Source: Geodermatophilus saharensis (GTDB lineage: Bacteria > Actinomycetota > Actinomycetes > Mycobacteriales > Geodermatophilaceae). Taken from it: a DNA stretch of 64,000 nt. This document shows positions 15,138 to 25,182 of the stretch, in pieces. The notes under the pieces are model-generated. The model made no database searches, was not told the origin of the DNA, and saw nothing but the letters and a program-made list of their open reading frames with translations. How positions within the stretch are numbered: position 1 is the first letter of the stretch; each line of letters opens with the position of its first letter. The stretch covers positions 124,001 to 188,000 of the forward strand of contig NZ_FZOH01000005.1 in NCBI RefSeq assembly GCF_900188205.1, read 5' to 3'. Position numbers and translations under genes: made by a program.

Positions 15138-15704
15138 TCAGTCCGGCAGCGGGAAGACCAGCAGCGAGCTCGACGCCGTCGCCACGACCCGGCCGGCGGC
15201 GTCGAGGACCTGCCCCTCGGCGAAGGCCACCCGGCGCCCCGGCTTGACCACCGTCCCGACCGCGGTGAGCGGGCCGCTGTCCCGCGTCACCGCTCGCTGG
15301 TAGGTCACCTTGATCTCGATCGAGGTGTACCCGACGCCGCGGGGCAGGGTGGTGTGCACCGCGCAGCCCGCGACGGAGTCCAGCAGTGTGCAGACCAGCC
15401 CGCCGTGGACGACGCCGATCGGGTTGTAGACCGACTCGTCGACCACGCAGCGGAACTCGACCCGCCCGTGCTCGACGGCGACGACGTCCATCTGCACCAG
15501 CTCGGAGATCGGCGGGGGCGGCAGCACGCCGTCGCGCAGGGCCTCCAGCGTCTCCAGGCCCGACCGCTCCCGGCCGCCGGCGGCGGTGACCAGCGGGTCG
15601 TACCAGGTGACGGTCCGGGACCGCGGCTCGCCCCAGGAGGCGGGAACGGGGTCGGCGGGCGCCTCGGTGAGCGGGTCGGCCACCGGGTCGGTCTCAGTGC
15701 TCAT
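15138..15704 (-). CDS. PaaI-type hotdog thioesterase
   Basis: A protein of 188 residues. After an acidic/proline N-terminal tail, the hotdog core includes NPIGVVHGGLVCTLLDSVAGCAVHTTL, the HGG motif and central helix of PaaI-family acyl-CoA thioesterases, then YTSIEIKVTYQRAV. It should hydrolyse an acyl- or aryl-CoA in the cytosol. It is translated from ATG 15704, inside the end of the upstream HxlR regulator gene (11-base overlap), so the pair forms an operon. Confidence 0.85.
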   Translation of the reverse strand: MSTETDPVADPLTEAPADPVPASWGEPRSRTVTWYDPLVTAAGGRERSGLETLEALRDGVLPPPPISELVQMDVVAVEHGRVEFRCVVDESVYNPIGVVHGGLVCTLLDSVAGCAVHTTLPRGVGYTSIEIKVTYQRAVTRDSGPLTAVGTVVKPGRRVAFAEGQVLDAAGRVVATASSSLLVFPLPD

Positions 15705-16203
15705 GCCGCTGGTCCTCCGGCACCCCGGCCAGCGCCCGGCCGGCGGGGGTGAGCACCCGCTCCACCCGGGACCGGTTCACCGGCTCGCCGCAGGTGCGGC
15801 ACACCCACTCGGCGTCGACCCGGTGCTCCTCGTGCCCCTCCGGGGCGTGCTGGAGGTGCACCGGCGGCTCCTCGGCGGCCCAGCGGTCGCCCCACTGCAG
15901 CAGCGCCTGCAGCACCGGCAGCAGGTCGCGGCCGGACTCGGTGAGGTGGTAGCCCGAGCGGGGCGGCGCCTGGCTGTACTGCCGCCGCTCGAGCACGCCG
16001 GCGGCCACCAGCGCGTTGAGGCGCGCGGTCAGCCGGTCGCGGGGGGCGCCGGTGCCGCGGGCGATGTCGCTGAAGCGGTGGTTGCCCAGCGACACCTCCC
16101 GCACGACCAGCAGGGACCAGCGCTCGCCGACCAGCTCCAGGGCGGCGGCGATCGTGCAGGGACGGCCGGGCAGGCCGGCGAGGTCGTACGGGGCGGTGCT
16201 CAC
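15694..16203 (-). CDS. HxlR-family winged-helix transcriptional regulator
   Basis: A protein of 169 residues. The N-terminal winged helix matches HxlR (CTIAAALELVGERWSLLVVREVSLGNHRFSDIARGTGAPRDRLTARLNALVAAGVLERR). A C-terminal extension of about 60 residues carries CRTCGEPVNRSRV with one CxxC pair. HxlR proteins sense redox or small electrophiles and often control the adjacent enzyme, here the thioesterase whose start lies within this gene's 3' end. GTG at 16203 is the chosen start. Confidence 0.8.
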   Translation of the reverse strand: MSTAPYDLAGLPGRPCTIAAALELVGERWSLLVVREVSLGNHRFSDIARGTGAPRDRLTARLNALVAAGVLERRQYSQAPPRSGYHLTESGRDLLPVLQALLQWGDRWAAEEPPVHLQHAPEGHEEHRVDAEWVCRTCGEPVNRSRVERVLTPAGRALAGVPEDQRHEH

Positions 16204-16334
16204 CCGAGTCAGTTTGCCCGTCGAACCGACGCGGCGCCACCGCTGCCCTTCCGATGCTCGGGCAACCGCCGGAGACGGCGACGGGCGGGGACCCCCGCAG
16301 GGATTCCCGCCCGTCGGCGGTCGAGGTGCCGCCC

Positions 16335-17108
16335 TCAGCTCTTGGGACGTGCACCGGCGCGCAGGGCGCCGAGCAGGTCGTGGTTGAGCCGGGAGATGTT
16401 CTCCATCGAGATGCCCTTGGGGCAGCTCGCCGAGCACTCGCCGATGTTGGTGCAGCCGCCGAAGCCCTCGAGGTCCTGCTGGTGGACCATGTTGACCACG
16501 CGGTCGTTGCGCTCGGGCTGGCCCTGCGGCATCAGGCCCAGGTGCGTGACCTTCGAGGCCGTGAACAGCATCGAGGAGGCGTTCGGGCAGGCCGCCACGC
16601 AGGCGCCGCAGCCGATGCAGGTGGCGGCGTCGAACGCGGCGTCGGAGTCCTTCTTGGCCACCAGGATCGAGTGCGCCTCGGGCGCGGTGCCGGTCGGGGC
16701 GCTGATGTAGCCGCCCGACTGGATGATCCGGTCCAGCGCCGACCGGTCGACGGCGAGGTCCTTGATGACGGGGAACGCCGTCGCCCGCCACGGCTCGATG
16801 TCGATCGTGTCGCCGTCCTTGAACGACCGCATGTGCAGCTGGCACGTGGTCGTCTGCGGGTGGTTGTCGAACAGGCCGTTGCCGTGGGCGCGGCCGTTGA
16901 TCATGACGCCGCACGAGCCGCAGATGCCCTCGCGGCAGTCGTGGTCGAAGGAGACCGGGTCCTCACCGTTGAGGATGAGCTGCTCGTTGAGGACGTCGAG
17001 CATCTCCAGGAACGACATGTCCGGGGAGACGTCGGTGACCTCGTAGGTCACCATCTTCCCCTTCTCTGCCGCGCTCCGCTGGCGCCAGACACGCAGCTTG
17101 AGGTTCAT
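16335..17108 (-). CDS. sdhB: Succinate dehydrogenase iron-sulfur subunit
   Basis: A protein of 257 residues. The N-terminal ferredoxin domain has the [2Fe-2S] ligands in [20 protein letters not shown]...C; the C-terminal domain has [13 protein letters not shown] and [15 protein letters not shown] for the [4Fe-4S] and [3Fe-4S] clusters. It carries electrons from FAD in SdhA to the membrane cytochrome. ATG follows the sdhA stop directly (TAGATG), so translation is coupled. Length is typical of the actinobacterial, menaquinone-linked B-type enzyme. Confidence 0.95.
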   Translation of the reverse strand: MNLKLRVWRQRSAAEKGKMVTYEVTDVSPDMSFLEMLDVLNEQLILNGEDPVSFDHDCREGICGSCGVMINGRAHGNGLFDNHPQTTTCQLHMRSFKDGDTIDIEPWRATAFPVIKDLAVDRSALDRIIQSGGYISAPTGTAPEAHSILVAKKDSDAAFDAATCIGCGACVAACPNASSMLFTASKVTHLGLMPQGQPERNDRVVNMVHQQDLEGFGGCTNIGECSASCPKGISMENISRLNHDLLGALRAGARPKS

Positions 17109-19055
<1,947 letters not shown>

Positions 19056-19068
19056 GGTCGAGGTGCTC

Positions 19069-19773
19069 CTACTCGATGATGCCGACGAGGACGCTGAGCG
19101 GCGGGATGAGGAAGCCCGCGGTGAGCACCACGGCGAAGACGGTGGCGAACGCGTTGACGGTCCGCTCGCGCGTCCGGTTGCTCTGCCCCAGGGTCTGGGT
19201 CGCGCTCCAGATGCCGTGCCGGAGGTGGAAGCCCAGGGCCAGCAGCGCGACGACGTAGACCAGCGTGACGAGCGGGTTGGAGAACCCGGCGATCGCGCGG
19301 TCGTAGGGCGTGGAGCCCGGCCCCTCCGGGTTCGCGACCCCCAGCGTGAGGTCGAGGATGTGGTAGACGATGAACAGCCCCAGGATGACCCCGCCCCAGC
19401 GCATGGTGCGCGAGGCGTAGCTCTGCGCCACCGCCTTGCGGGCGACGTACTGGGTCGGGCGGGCCCGCTTGGCCTGGCGCCACAGGGAGATGGCGGCCCA
19501 GATGTGGGCGACCACGGCCACCAGCAGGACGACGCGGATGATCCACAGGACGGTCTGCCCCGGGACGGCCGGCTCGCCGATCCGGCGGATCCACTCGGAG
19601 TACCCGTTGAAGGTCTCGGCGCCGGCGAAGAGCTTGAGGTTCCCGACCATGTGCGCGATCAGGTAGAGGACCAGGATGATGCCGCTGACGGCCATCACGG
19701 CCTTCTTCGCGACCGAGCTGGTCTTCGCTGCCCGCGGGGTCCTGCGCTGACCCGACTGCGTCACCGTCACCAC
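19069..19773 (-). CDS. sdhC: Succinate dehydrogenase cytochrome b subunit
   Basis: A protein of 234 residues of the single-subunit, five-helix cytochrome b type. Hydrophobic segments include [59 protein letters not shown] and [22 protein letters not shown], with histidines suited to bind two haems. It anchors SdhAB and passes electrons to menaquinone. GTG codons at 19773, 19770 and 19764 are possible; 19773 sits seven bases after a TAACTT -10 hexamer, suggesting a leaderless transcript. First gene of sdhCAB. Confidence 0.9.
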   Translation of the reverse strand: MVTVTQSGQRRTPRAAKTSSVAKKAVMAVSGIILVLYLIAHMVGNLKLFAGAETFNGYSEWIRRIGEPAVPGQTVLWIIRVVLLVAVVAHIWAAISLWRQAKRARPTQYVARKAVAQSYASRTMRWGGVILGLFIVYHILDLTLGVANPEGPGSTPYDRAIAGFSNPLVTLVYVVALLALGFHLRHGIWSATQTLGQSNRTRERTVNAFATVFAVVLTAGFLIPPLSVLVGIIE

Positions 19774-19780
19774 GGCACCA

Positions 19781-19797
19781 AAGTTAGGCTCCCTAAC
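19781..19797 (-). promoter_or_regulatory. sdh promoter -10 hexamer overlapped by a palindromic operator-like site
   Basis: On the minus strand TAACTT (19781-19786) is placed as a -10 element just before the sdhC start. It overlaps the palindrome GTTAGG-N3-CCTAAC at 19783-19797. A protein bound there would block the promoter. The half sites recall iron-box sequences, but the spacing does not match IdeR/DtxR. Confidence 0.45.
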
Positions 19798-19928
19798 CCC
19801 TTGACGGCCACGTGAACACACAGTGACACGGCTCATGTAAGGGAACCCTCAGCCCAGGTCAGGACGTTGAGGGCCGTCCGCCGGGCGTGACAGCGTGCCG
19901 GCAGCAGCACCCGACCGGAGGAGGACGT

Positions 19929-20537
19929 GTGGCAGGACCGACCCGGGGCTTCCTCGGCCGCCGACGCGAGCGGGATCCCCGCCTGCCGCCCGGCCAGTAC
20001 GACGTCGGCCGCGACTGGCCGGTGCTCACCGCCGAGCCCACGCCGCGCATCACGCCGGAGACCTGGAGCATCACCGTCGACGGCCGCGTCGAGAGCCCCA
20101 CGACCTGGACGTGGGACGAGGTGCACCGGCTGCCGCCCGCGGAGTACCGCGGCGACATCCACTGCGTGACGACGTGGTCGAAGTTCGACACCCGCTTCAC
20201 CGGCGTCAGCGTCGACACGCTGCTCGAGGCCGCCCGGCCGGCCGCCGACGCGCACTTCGTCGTGGCGACGGCCAAGACCGGCTACACCACCAACCTGCCG
20301 CTCGAGGACGTCACCGGCGGCAGGGCCTGGCTGGTGTGGGAGTTCGACGGCGCGCCGCTGCCGGTCGAGCACGGCGGCCCGGTCCGGCTGCTGGTGCCGC
20401 ACCTGTACTTCTGGAAGAGCGCCAAGTGGGTCACCCGGCTGACCCTGCTGCAGCGCGACCAGCCCGGCTTCTGGGAGCAGAACGGCTACCACGACCGGGG
20501 CGACCCCTGGCGCGAGCAGCGCTACCAGGGTGACTGA
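19929..20537 (+). CDS. Sulfite-oxidase-fold molybdopterin oxidoreductase (YedY-like)
   Basis: A protein of 202 residues with the oxidoreductase molybdopterin-binding domain. The Mo-ligand cysteine is in YRGDIHCVTTWSKFDTRFTGV, and LLVPHLYFWKSAKWVTRLTL is the conserved C-terminal part. No Tat signal is evident, so it is probably cytosolic. GTG 19929 follows a GGAGGAGGA site; a GTG further upstream (19887) lacks one. It overlaps the flavin reductase gene by eight bases, suggesting that the reductase supplies or removes electrons. Confidence 0.85.
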   Translation: MAGPTRGFLGRRRERDPRLPPGQYDVGRDWPVLTAEPTPRITPETWSITVDGRVESPTTWTWDEVHRLPPAEYRGDIHCVTTWSKFDTRFTGVSVDTLLEAARPAADAHFVVATAKTGYTTNLPLEDVTGGRAWLVWEFDGAPLPVEHGGPVRLLVPHLYFWKSAKWVTRLTLLQRDQPGFWEQNGYHDRGDPWREQRYQGD

Positions 20538-21321
20538 GGAAGGACCCCGCTGCCCCCCGCCGCTCGCAGGCTCGCGGCGGGCCCCTGCAGCGGGGCCGAC
20601 GGATCCCTCACCTGGCCGCCGGGCGGCGCCGGCCGGGGGGTGGCGGACGGCGACGGTGCGCGGGGTCGACCGCCCGACCCCGCGCACCGTCCGGCTGCGG
20701 CTGGAGGTCCCCGACCGGGTCGACCACCTCGCCGGGCAGCACTACGTCGTCCGGCTCACCGCCGAGGACGGCTACCGCGCCCAGCGGTCCTACTCGGTGG
20801 CCTCCGCGCCGGGGGACCCGCTCGTGGAGCTGCTCGTCGAGCGGCTCGACGACGGCGAGGTGTCGACCTACCTGGCCGACGTCGTCGAGCCGGGCGACCA
20901 GCTCGAGGTGCGCGGCCCCATCGGCGGCTGGTTCGTCTGGACCGGCGACCGGCCGGCGCTGCTGGTCGGTGGCGGCACCGGCGTGGTGCCCTTCGTGTCC
21001 ATGCTGCGCACCGCCGCCGAGCTCGGCCGGGCCGACCTGCTGCGGCTCGCCGTCTCCACCCGCACGGCCGCCGAGCTGCCCTACGTCGACGAGCTGCGCG
21101 CGGCCGGCGCGCTGGTGGTCACCACCCGGGAGCGGTCCGGCATCCGCCCGCCCGGCCGGCTGACCGCCGCCGACCTGGTGCCGCTGTGGGAACCGGGTCA
21201 GACCGCCTACGTCTGCGGGTCCACCCCGTTCGCCGAGGCGGCGAGCCAGCTGCTGGTGGGGCTCGGCGTGCCGGCCGCCGACGTCAGGGTCGAGCGGTTC
21301 GGCCCCAGCGGCCCCGCCTGA
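20530..21321 (+). CDS. Ferredoxin-reductase-like FAD/NAD(P)H oxidoreductase
   Basis: A protein of 263 residues. The FAD domain is seen in HLAGQHYVVRLTAEDGYRAQRSYSVAS (RxYSxAS) and the NAD(P)H domain in LLVGGGTGVVPFVSML and AYVCGSTPF. No iron-sulfur or haem domain is attached. Residues 3-25 are encoded by a hairpin repeat (20536-20600), so the native N-terminus may begin after it, near GGWRTATVRGV. It is coupled to the upstream molybdopterin protein and probably forms an electron-transfer pair with it. Confidence 0.85.
   Translation: MTEEGPRCPPPLAGSRRAPAAGPTDPSPGRRAAPAGGWRTATVRGVDRPTPRTVRLRLEVPDRVDHLAGQHYVVRLTAEDGYRAQRSYSVASAPGDPLVELLVERLDDGEVSTYLADVVEPGDQLEVRGPIGGWFVWTGDRPALLVGGGTGVVPFVSMLRTAAELGRADLLRLAVSTRTAAELPYVDELRAAGALVVTTRERSGIRPPGRLTAADLVPLWEPGQTAYVCGSTPFAEAASQLLVGLGVPAADVRVERFGPSGPA
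20536..20600 (+). repeat. Structured repeat, copy A (inside reductase 5' coding region)
   Basis: It begins at the TGA stop of the molybdopterin gene with GAGGAAGGACCCCG and ends with CGGGGCCGAC. Stems 20545-20553/20587-20595 and 20556-20563/20574-20581 enclose a loop containing CTCGCAGGCTCG. The same ends and loop occur in copy C (36.85 kb), and the ends plus a 17-base block occur in copy B (60.78 kb). It probably acts as a transcription terminator or attenuator and is read through as coding sequence here. Confidence 0.65.
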
Positions 21322-21490
21322 CCGGCGGCTGGGGCGGCCGGCCGCGGCCGCGCAGCCAGGAGCCCAGCGCCACCCCGGCCAGGGCCCAGAACGCGCCCGC
21401 GCCCACGCCGGCGAGCACGATCCAGAAGGGGACGCGCAGCTCGTCGTCCACCGGGCGCGGGGTCGGGACAGGACCGGGTGCGTCGCTCAT
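21284..21490 (-). CDS. Small single-pass membrane protein
   Basis: A protein of 68 residues with one clear transmembrane segment (VPFWIVLAGVGAGAFWALAGVALGSWL) between a Pro-rich N-terminus and an Arg-rich C-terminus, predicting the tail inside. No family recognised. Its 3' end overlaps the reductase gene by 38 bases tail to tail. ATG at 21490. Coding status is supported by the membrane segment and the lack of another gene here. Confidence 0.45.
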   Translation of the reverse strand: MSDAPGPVPTPRPVDDELRVPFWIVLAGVGAGAFWALAGVALGSWLRGRGRPPQPPVRRGRWGRTARP

Positions 21491-21570
21491 GGCGCCGAGC
21501 CTCCACCCGTGCGGGTGGACGGTCCAGGGGCGGCCCCCGTCGCCGCGGCGGCGGGGGCGATGATCGGAGG

Positions 21571-22104
21571 GTGCCCTCCGCCGTCGTGACCGCCGTCGAC
21601 GCCGTCGATGCGCGGCTGCGCGAGGAGCTGCTGGCCTGCTGGACCGACGTCACCAACGCCGGCGGCGCGGTCGGCTTCGTCCCGCCGGTCACCCCCGACG
21701 ACGTCGCACCGGTGCTCGACGCCGTCGTCGGACGGGTCGCGCTGGGCCGCGAGCGGCTGGTGGTGCTGCGGGTCGACGGCGAGCTGGGCGGCTTCGCCGT
21801 GCTGTCGCTGTCGATGAGCCCGCTGCGTCGCCACTGGGCCACCGTGCTGCGGGTGCAGGTGCACCCGCGGCTGCAGGGCCGGGGCCTGGGCCGGGTGCTG
21901 GTGTCCGGCGTGCACGAGGTCGCCCGCGCGAGCGGCCTGGAGATGCTGCACCTGACCGTGCGCGGCGGCTCCGGTCTCGAGCGGTTCTACGCGCGCTTCG
22001 GCTACCGCGAGTTCGGCCGCATGCCCGGCGCGATCCGGCTGGCCCCCGGCGACGACCGGGAGGAGATCCACCTCGTGGCGCGGCTGGGGGAGCCCGCCTC
22101 CTGA
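21571..22104 (+). CDS. GNAT family N-acetyltransferase
   Basis: A protein of up to 177 residues. The acetyl-CoA loop is VQVHPRLQGRGLGRVLVSGV, preceded by GGFAVLSLSM and followed by LHLTVRGGSGLERFYARFGY, all standard GNAT elements. The substrate is unknown. The GTG at 21571 abuts a GGAGG sequence with no spacer, so GTG 21586 or a leaderless start may be used. It is a single gene between the convergent small membrane gene and the cupin gene. Confidence 0.8.
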   Translation: MPSAVVTAVDAVDARLREELLACWTDVTNAGGAVGFVPPVTPDDVAPVLDAVVGRVALGRERLVVLRVDGELGGFAVLSLSMSPLRRHWATVLRVQVHPRLQGRGLGRVLVSGVHEVARASGLEMLHLTVRGGSGLERFYARFGYREFGRMPGAIRLAPGDDREEIHLVARLGEPAS

Positions 22105-22195
22105 GCGGCCGCACGCCCGGGGCCTCGACAGCCGCCGTCCCGGGGGCCACGCTCGGCCTCCACGGACGCGACGGGACCGGACGCGGAGGTGCGGG

Positions 22196-22687
22196 GTGGA
22201 CGACGGGTCGCGGGGCTGCGTCCTCGGGCGCGAGGACGGCGAGGCCTCCTGGTTCCTCGACACCCGGATGACGGTCGAGGCGGGCGCCGTCCAGACCCGC
22301 GGGGCGTGGGCCCTGCTCGAGTGGTCGGCGCCCCGCGGGTTCGGGCCGCCGCGGCACGTGCACACGGCCGAGGACGAGGCCTTCTACGTCCTCGAGGGGG
22401 AGCTCGTCGCCGAGTGCGGGGAGCGGCGGATGACGGCCGGCCCGGGGGACTTCGTCTTCCTGCCCTGCGGCGTGCCGCACGTCTTCGTGGTGTCGGCCGG
22501 CCCCCTGCGCGCGCTGCAGCTCACCTCACCGGCGGGCTTCGAGGACTTCGTCGCCGAGATCGGGCGGCCGCCCACCGGGCCGGGGCTGCCGGAACCCAGC
22601 GCACCCGACGTGCCCCGGCTGGTCGAGGTGGGCAGCCGTCACGGCGCCGGGATCGTCGGGCCGCCACTGCCGCTGCCCGAGGGCTGA
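22196..22687 (+). CDS. Cupin domain protein
   Basis: A protein of 163 residues. The two cupin motifs are visible as PPRHVHTAEDEAFYVLEGEL (His, His, Glu metal ligands) and PGDFVFLPCGVPHVFVV (distal His). It is a small single-domain cupin of a type often found as dioxygenases, isomerases or ligand sensors; no substrate can be inferred. Starts at GTG 22196 behind a GGAGG site. The 3' end overlaps the CrtA-like gene by 49 bases on the other strand. Confidence 0.8.
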   Translation: MDDGSRGCVLGREDGEASWFLDTRMTVEAGAVQTRGAWALLEWSAPRGFGPPRHVHTAEDEAFYVLEGELVAECGERRMTAGPGDFVFLPCGVPHVFVVSAGPLRALQLTSPAGFEDFVAEIGRPPTGPGLPEPSAPDVPRLVEVGSRHGAGIVGPPLPLPEG

Positions 22688-23385
22688 GCCAGCGGGTCGA
22701 CGCCGTCGACGGTGCCGCGCGAGGAGAGCACCGCCAGCCGGGCGAACAGCTCCTCGGCGTACCAGCCCTCCCGCGCCGTCCGGGCGACGACGGCGGCGTG
22801 CTCGGGGCGGTCGTAGGCGAAGGCGTTCAGCGCCGCGGCGGAGTCCCAGACGCTGAAGGTGCCCTGCAGGCCCAGCGGCGCCTCGCCGACCCCGACCGCC
22901 ATCCGCAGCCCCGGCGCCCGGTGCAGGCCGGCCGACACCGGCGGCACCGCCGACCAGAACCGCGCAGCCCGGCGCAGCACCAGCCGGGCGCGGGTGACCG
23001 CGGCGACCGGCCCGTCCCAGCGCCGCGGCCGCGGGCTGCCGAACGGCTCGCGTCCCGACCACCGTCCGCGCGCGGCCAGCGGGCGCAGCCGCACCGACCA
23101 CTCCTCGTCGGCGACCCGCCGCCAGCTCGCCCCCACCGGCCCGTCGTCGACGGCGCCGGCCGCGGCGGCGTCGTCCCACACCGCCAGCAGCCCCCACCGG
23201 CGCGGGTCGGCGTCGCGGACGGTGAACGTGCGCCCGTCACCGGTGCCCAGCAGCTTGGCGAAGCGCAGGCCGGGGGTGCGGGCCAGGGCCGGCCGCAGCG
23301 TCGCCATCCGCAGCACCGCCCCCGGCACCGCGCGGCCGGGGACGCCCCAGAAGTGGAGCGTGACGACCGGGTCGGGTGAGGGCAC
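22639..23385 (-). CDS. Spheroidene monooxygenase-like (CrtA family) protein
   Basis: A protein of 248 residues. It follows the CrtA pattern: LARTPGLRFAKLLGTGDGRTFTVR, WGLLAVWDDAAA, SGREPF, AARFWSAVPPVSAGL, VGVGEAPLGLQGTFSVWDS and GWYAEELFARLAVLSSRGT. CrtA enzymes are haem monooxygenases that add a keto group to acyclic carotenoids. No other carotenoid gene is adjacent, so it may act with a pathway encoded elsewhere or on another substrate. Transcribed toward the cupin gene, with overlapping 3' ends. Confidence 0.75.
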   Translation of the reverse strand: MPSPDPVVTLHFWGVPGRAVPGAVLRMATLRPALARTPGLRFAKLLGTGDGRTFTVRDADPRRWGLLAVWDDAAAAGAVDDGPVGASWRRVADEEWSVRLRPLAARGRWSGREPFGSPRPRRWDGPVAAVTRARLVLRRAARFWSAVPPVSAGLHRAPGLRMAVGVGEAPLGLQGTFSVWDSAAALNAFAYDRPEHAAVVARTAREGWYAEELFARLAVLSSRGTVDGVDPLAQPSGSGSGGPTIPAP

Positions 23386-23399
23386 GCCGCCGAGGGTAG

Positions 23400-24230
23400 G
23401 TGCGCGCGGTGACCGACCAGCGCCGCGTCCAGCTCGGCGACACCGACGCCCCGGCCGAGGACGAGGTGGTGCAGGCCTTCGACCGGGTGGTCAGCCAGGG
23501 CGCGCAGCGGCTGCACCGCACCTGGCGCGAGGTGCTCACCACCGGCCTGGCCGGCGGGCTCGAGGTGGGCGTCGGGGTGCTGGCGCTGCTGGCCGTGTAC
23601 GCCGAGACCGGCAGCCACCTGCTCGCCGGGCTCGCCTTCTCCGTCGGGTTCGTCGCGCTGCTGCTGGCCCGCAGCGAGCTGTTCACCGAGGGCTTCCTGC
23701 TGCCGGTCACCGCGGTGGTCGCCCGCCGCGCGAGCGGGGCGCAGCTCGCGCGGCTGTGGTCGGGGACGCTGGTGGCCAACCTCGCCGGCGGCTGGCTGTT
23801 CATGTGGCTGGTCGCGCACGGCTTCCCCCAGCTGGGGCCCACGATGGTCGAGTCCGCCCGGCACTTCGTCGAGTCGCCGCTGGACCTGCGCGCGGTCTGC
23901 CTGGCCTTCCTCGGCGGCACCGTCATCACGCTGATGACGCGCATGCAGAACGGCACCAGCGCCGACGGCGCGAAGATCGTGGCGGCGGTGGCCGGCGCGT
24001 TCGTGCTGGCCGGGCTGCAGCTGTTCCACTCGATCCTCGACTCGCTGCTGGTCTTCGGCGCTCTCCACACCGGTACCGCGCCGTTCGGCTACGGGGAGTG
24101 GCTGGCCTGGTTCTGGTACACGACGCTGCTCAACGTGGCCGGCGGGCTGCTGGTGGTCACGCTGCTGCGCCTGGTGCGCAGCAAGGAGCTGCTGCAGCGC
24201 GAGCGGGCCGAGGTCGCCGCGGAGCGCTGA
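23400..24230 (+). CDS. Formate/nitrite transporter (FNT) family channel
   Basis: A protein of about 276 residues with six transmembrane segments in the FNT arrangement: GLEVGVGVLALLAVYAET, LLAGLAFSVGFVALLLARSELFTE (the FNT signature SELFT), LWSGTLVANLAGGWLFMWLV, LAFLGGTVITLMTRMQNG, LFHSILDSLL and WFWYTTLLNVAGG. It is closer to the YfdC-like branch than to classical FocA. It probably moves small monocarboxylates or another anion. GTG 23400 or 23409 could be the start. Confidence 0.85.
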   Translation: MRAVTDQRRVQLGDTDAPAEDEVVQAFDRVVSQGAQRLHRTWREVLTTGLAGGLEVGVGVLALLAVYAETGSHLLAGLAFSVGFVALLLARSELFTEGFLLPVTAVVARRASGAQLARLWSGTLVANLAGGWLFMWLVAHGFPQLGPTMVESARHFVESPLDLRAVCLAFLGGTVITLMTRMQNGTSADGAKIVAAVAGAFVLAGLQLFHSILDSLLVFGALHTGTAPFGYGEWLAWFWYTTLLNVAGGLLVVTLLRLVRSKELLQRERAEVAAER

Positions 24231-24279
24231 CCGGCCCGTCCTGCCGCGGCCGGGCGCTCTCGGTGGCCAGACTGTCGGC

Positions 24280-25182
24280 GTGATCGAGGTCGACGGGCTG
24301 ACCAAGCGCTACCGCACCCGCGTCGCCGTCGAGGACGTGTCCTTCACCGTCCCCCCGGGGCGGGTCACCGGTTTCCTCGGCCCCAACGGCTCGGGCAAGA
24401 CGACGACGATGCGCTGCGTCCTCGGGCTGACGCGGCCCACCGCGGGCACCGCGACCGTCCTCGGCGTGCCCTACCGGCAGCTCGACGTCCCGATGCGCCG
24501 GGTCGGTGCGCTGGTCGACCCGCGGGCCCGCCACCCCGGCCGCACCGCGTACGCCCACCTGCTGGCGCTGGCGCAGAGCAACGGGCTGCCGGCGTCCCGC
24601 GTCGACGACGTCGTCGACCTGGTGGGGCTGGGTGCCGTCGCGCACGAGCGGGTCCGCGGCTTCTCCCTGGGCATGGGGCAGCGGCTGGGCATCGCCGCGG
24701 CGCTGCTCGGCGATCCCGAGGTGCTGCTGCTCGACGAGCCGGTCAACGGCCTGGACCCCGAGGGCATCCGCTGGGTGCGCGGGCTGCTGCGCGACCTCGC
24801 CGTCGAGGGCCGCACGGTGCTGGTCTCCAGCCACCTGATGAGCGAGATGGAGGACACCGCCGACCACCTGGTGGTGCTCGGGCGCGGCCGGCTGCTCGCC
24901 GACGTCGCCATGGCCGACCTGCTGGGCCGCGGCGCGTCGGTGCGGGTGCGCAGCCCGCGGGCGCCGGTGCTGGCGGCGGCGCTGCACCGGGCCGGGGCCG
25001 CGGTGTCGCCGCAGCCCGACGGCGCGCTGCGGGTCGACGGGCTGTCCGCCGCGGCCGTCGGCGACGTCGCCTTCGCCGCCGGGGTGCCGGTGCACGAGCT
25101 GGCCACGGTGACGGCCTCGCTGGAGGCGGCCTACCTGGCGCTCACCGGGGAGGACGTCGAGTACCGCGCCGGTGCGGCGTGA
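24280..25182 (+). CDS. ABC transporter ATP-binding protein
   Basis: A protein of 300 residues. Walker A is GPNGSGKTTTM, the signature loop is FSLGMGQRLGIAAALLG and Walker B is VLLLDEPVNGLDPEG, followed by the switch His in LVSSHLMSEME. About 90 residues beyond the ATPase core form the C-terminal extension usual for DrrA/CcmA-like exporters. It is coupled by a GTGA overlap to the membrane subunit gene. Likely an export or resistance ABC system; substrate unknown. Confidence 0.9.
   Translation: MIEVDGLTKRYRTRVAVEDVSFTVPPGRVTGFLGPNGSGKTTTMRCVLGLTRPTAGTATVLGVPYRQLDVPMRRVGALVDPRARHPGRTAYAHLLALAQSNGLPASRVDDVVDLVGLGAVAHERVRGFSLGMGQRLGIAAALLGDPEVLLLDEPVNGLDPEGIRWVRGLLRDLAVEGRTVLVSSHLMSEMEDTADHLVVLGRGRLLADVAMADLLGRGASVRVRSPRAPVLAAALHRAGAAVSPQPDGALRVDGLSAAAVGDVAFAAGVPVHELATVTASLEAAYLALTGEDVEYRAGAA

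Noticed and set aside
19783..19797. IdeR/DtxR iron box upstream of sdhC
   Set aside because: The half sites are similar but the spacing between GTTAG and CTAAC is five bases rather than one.
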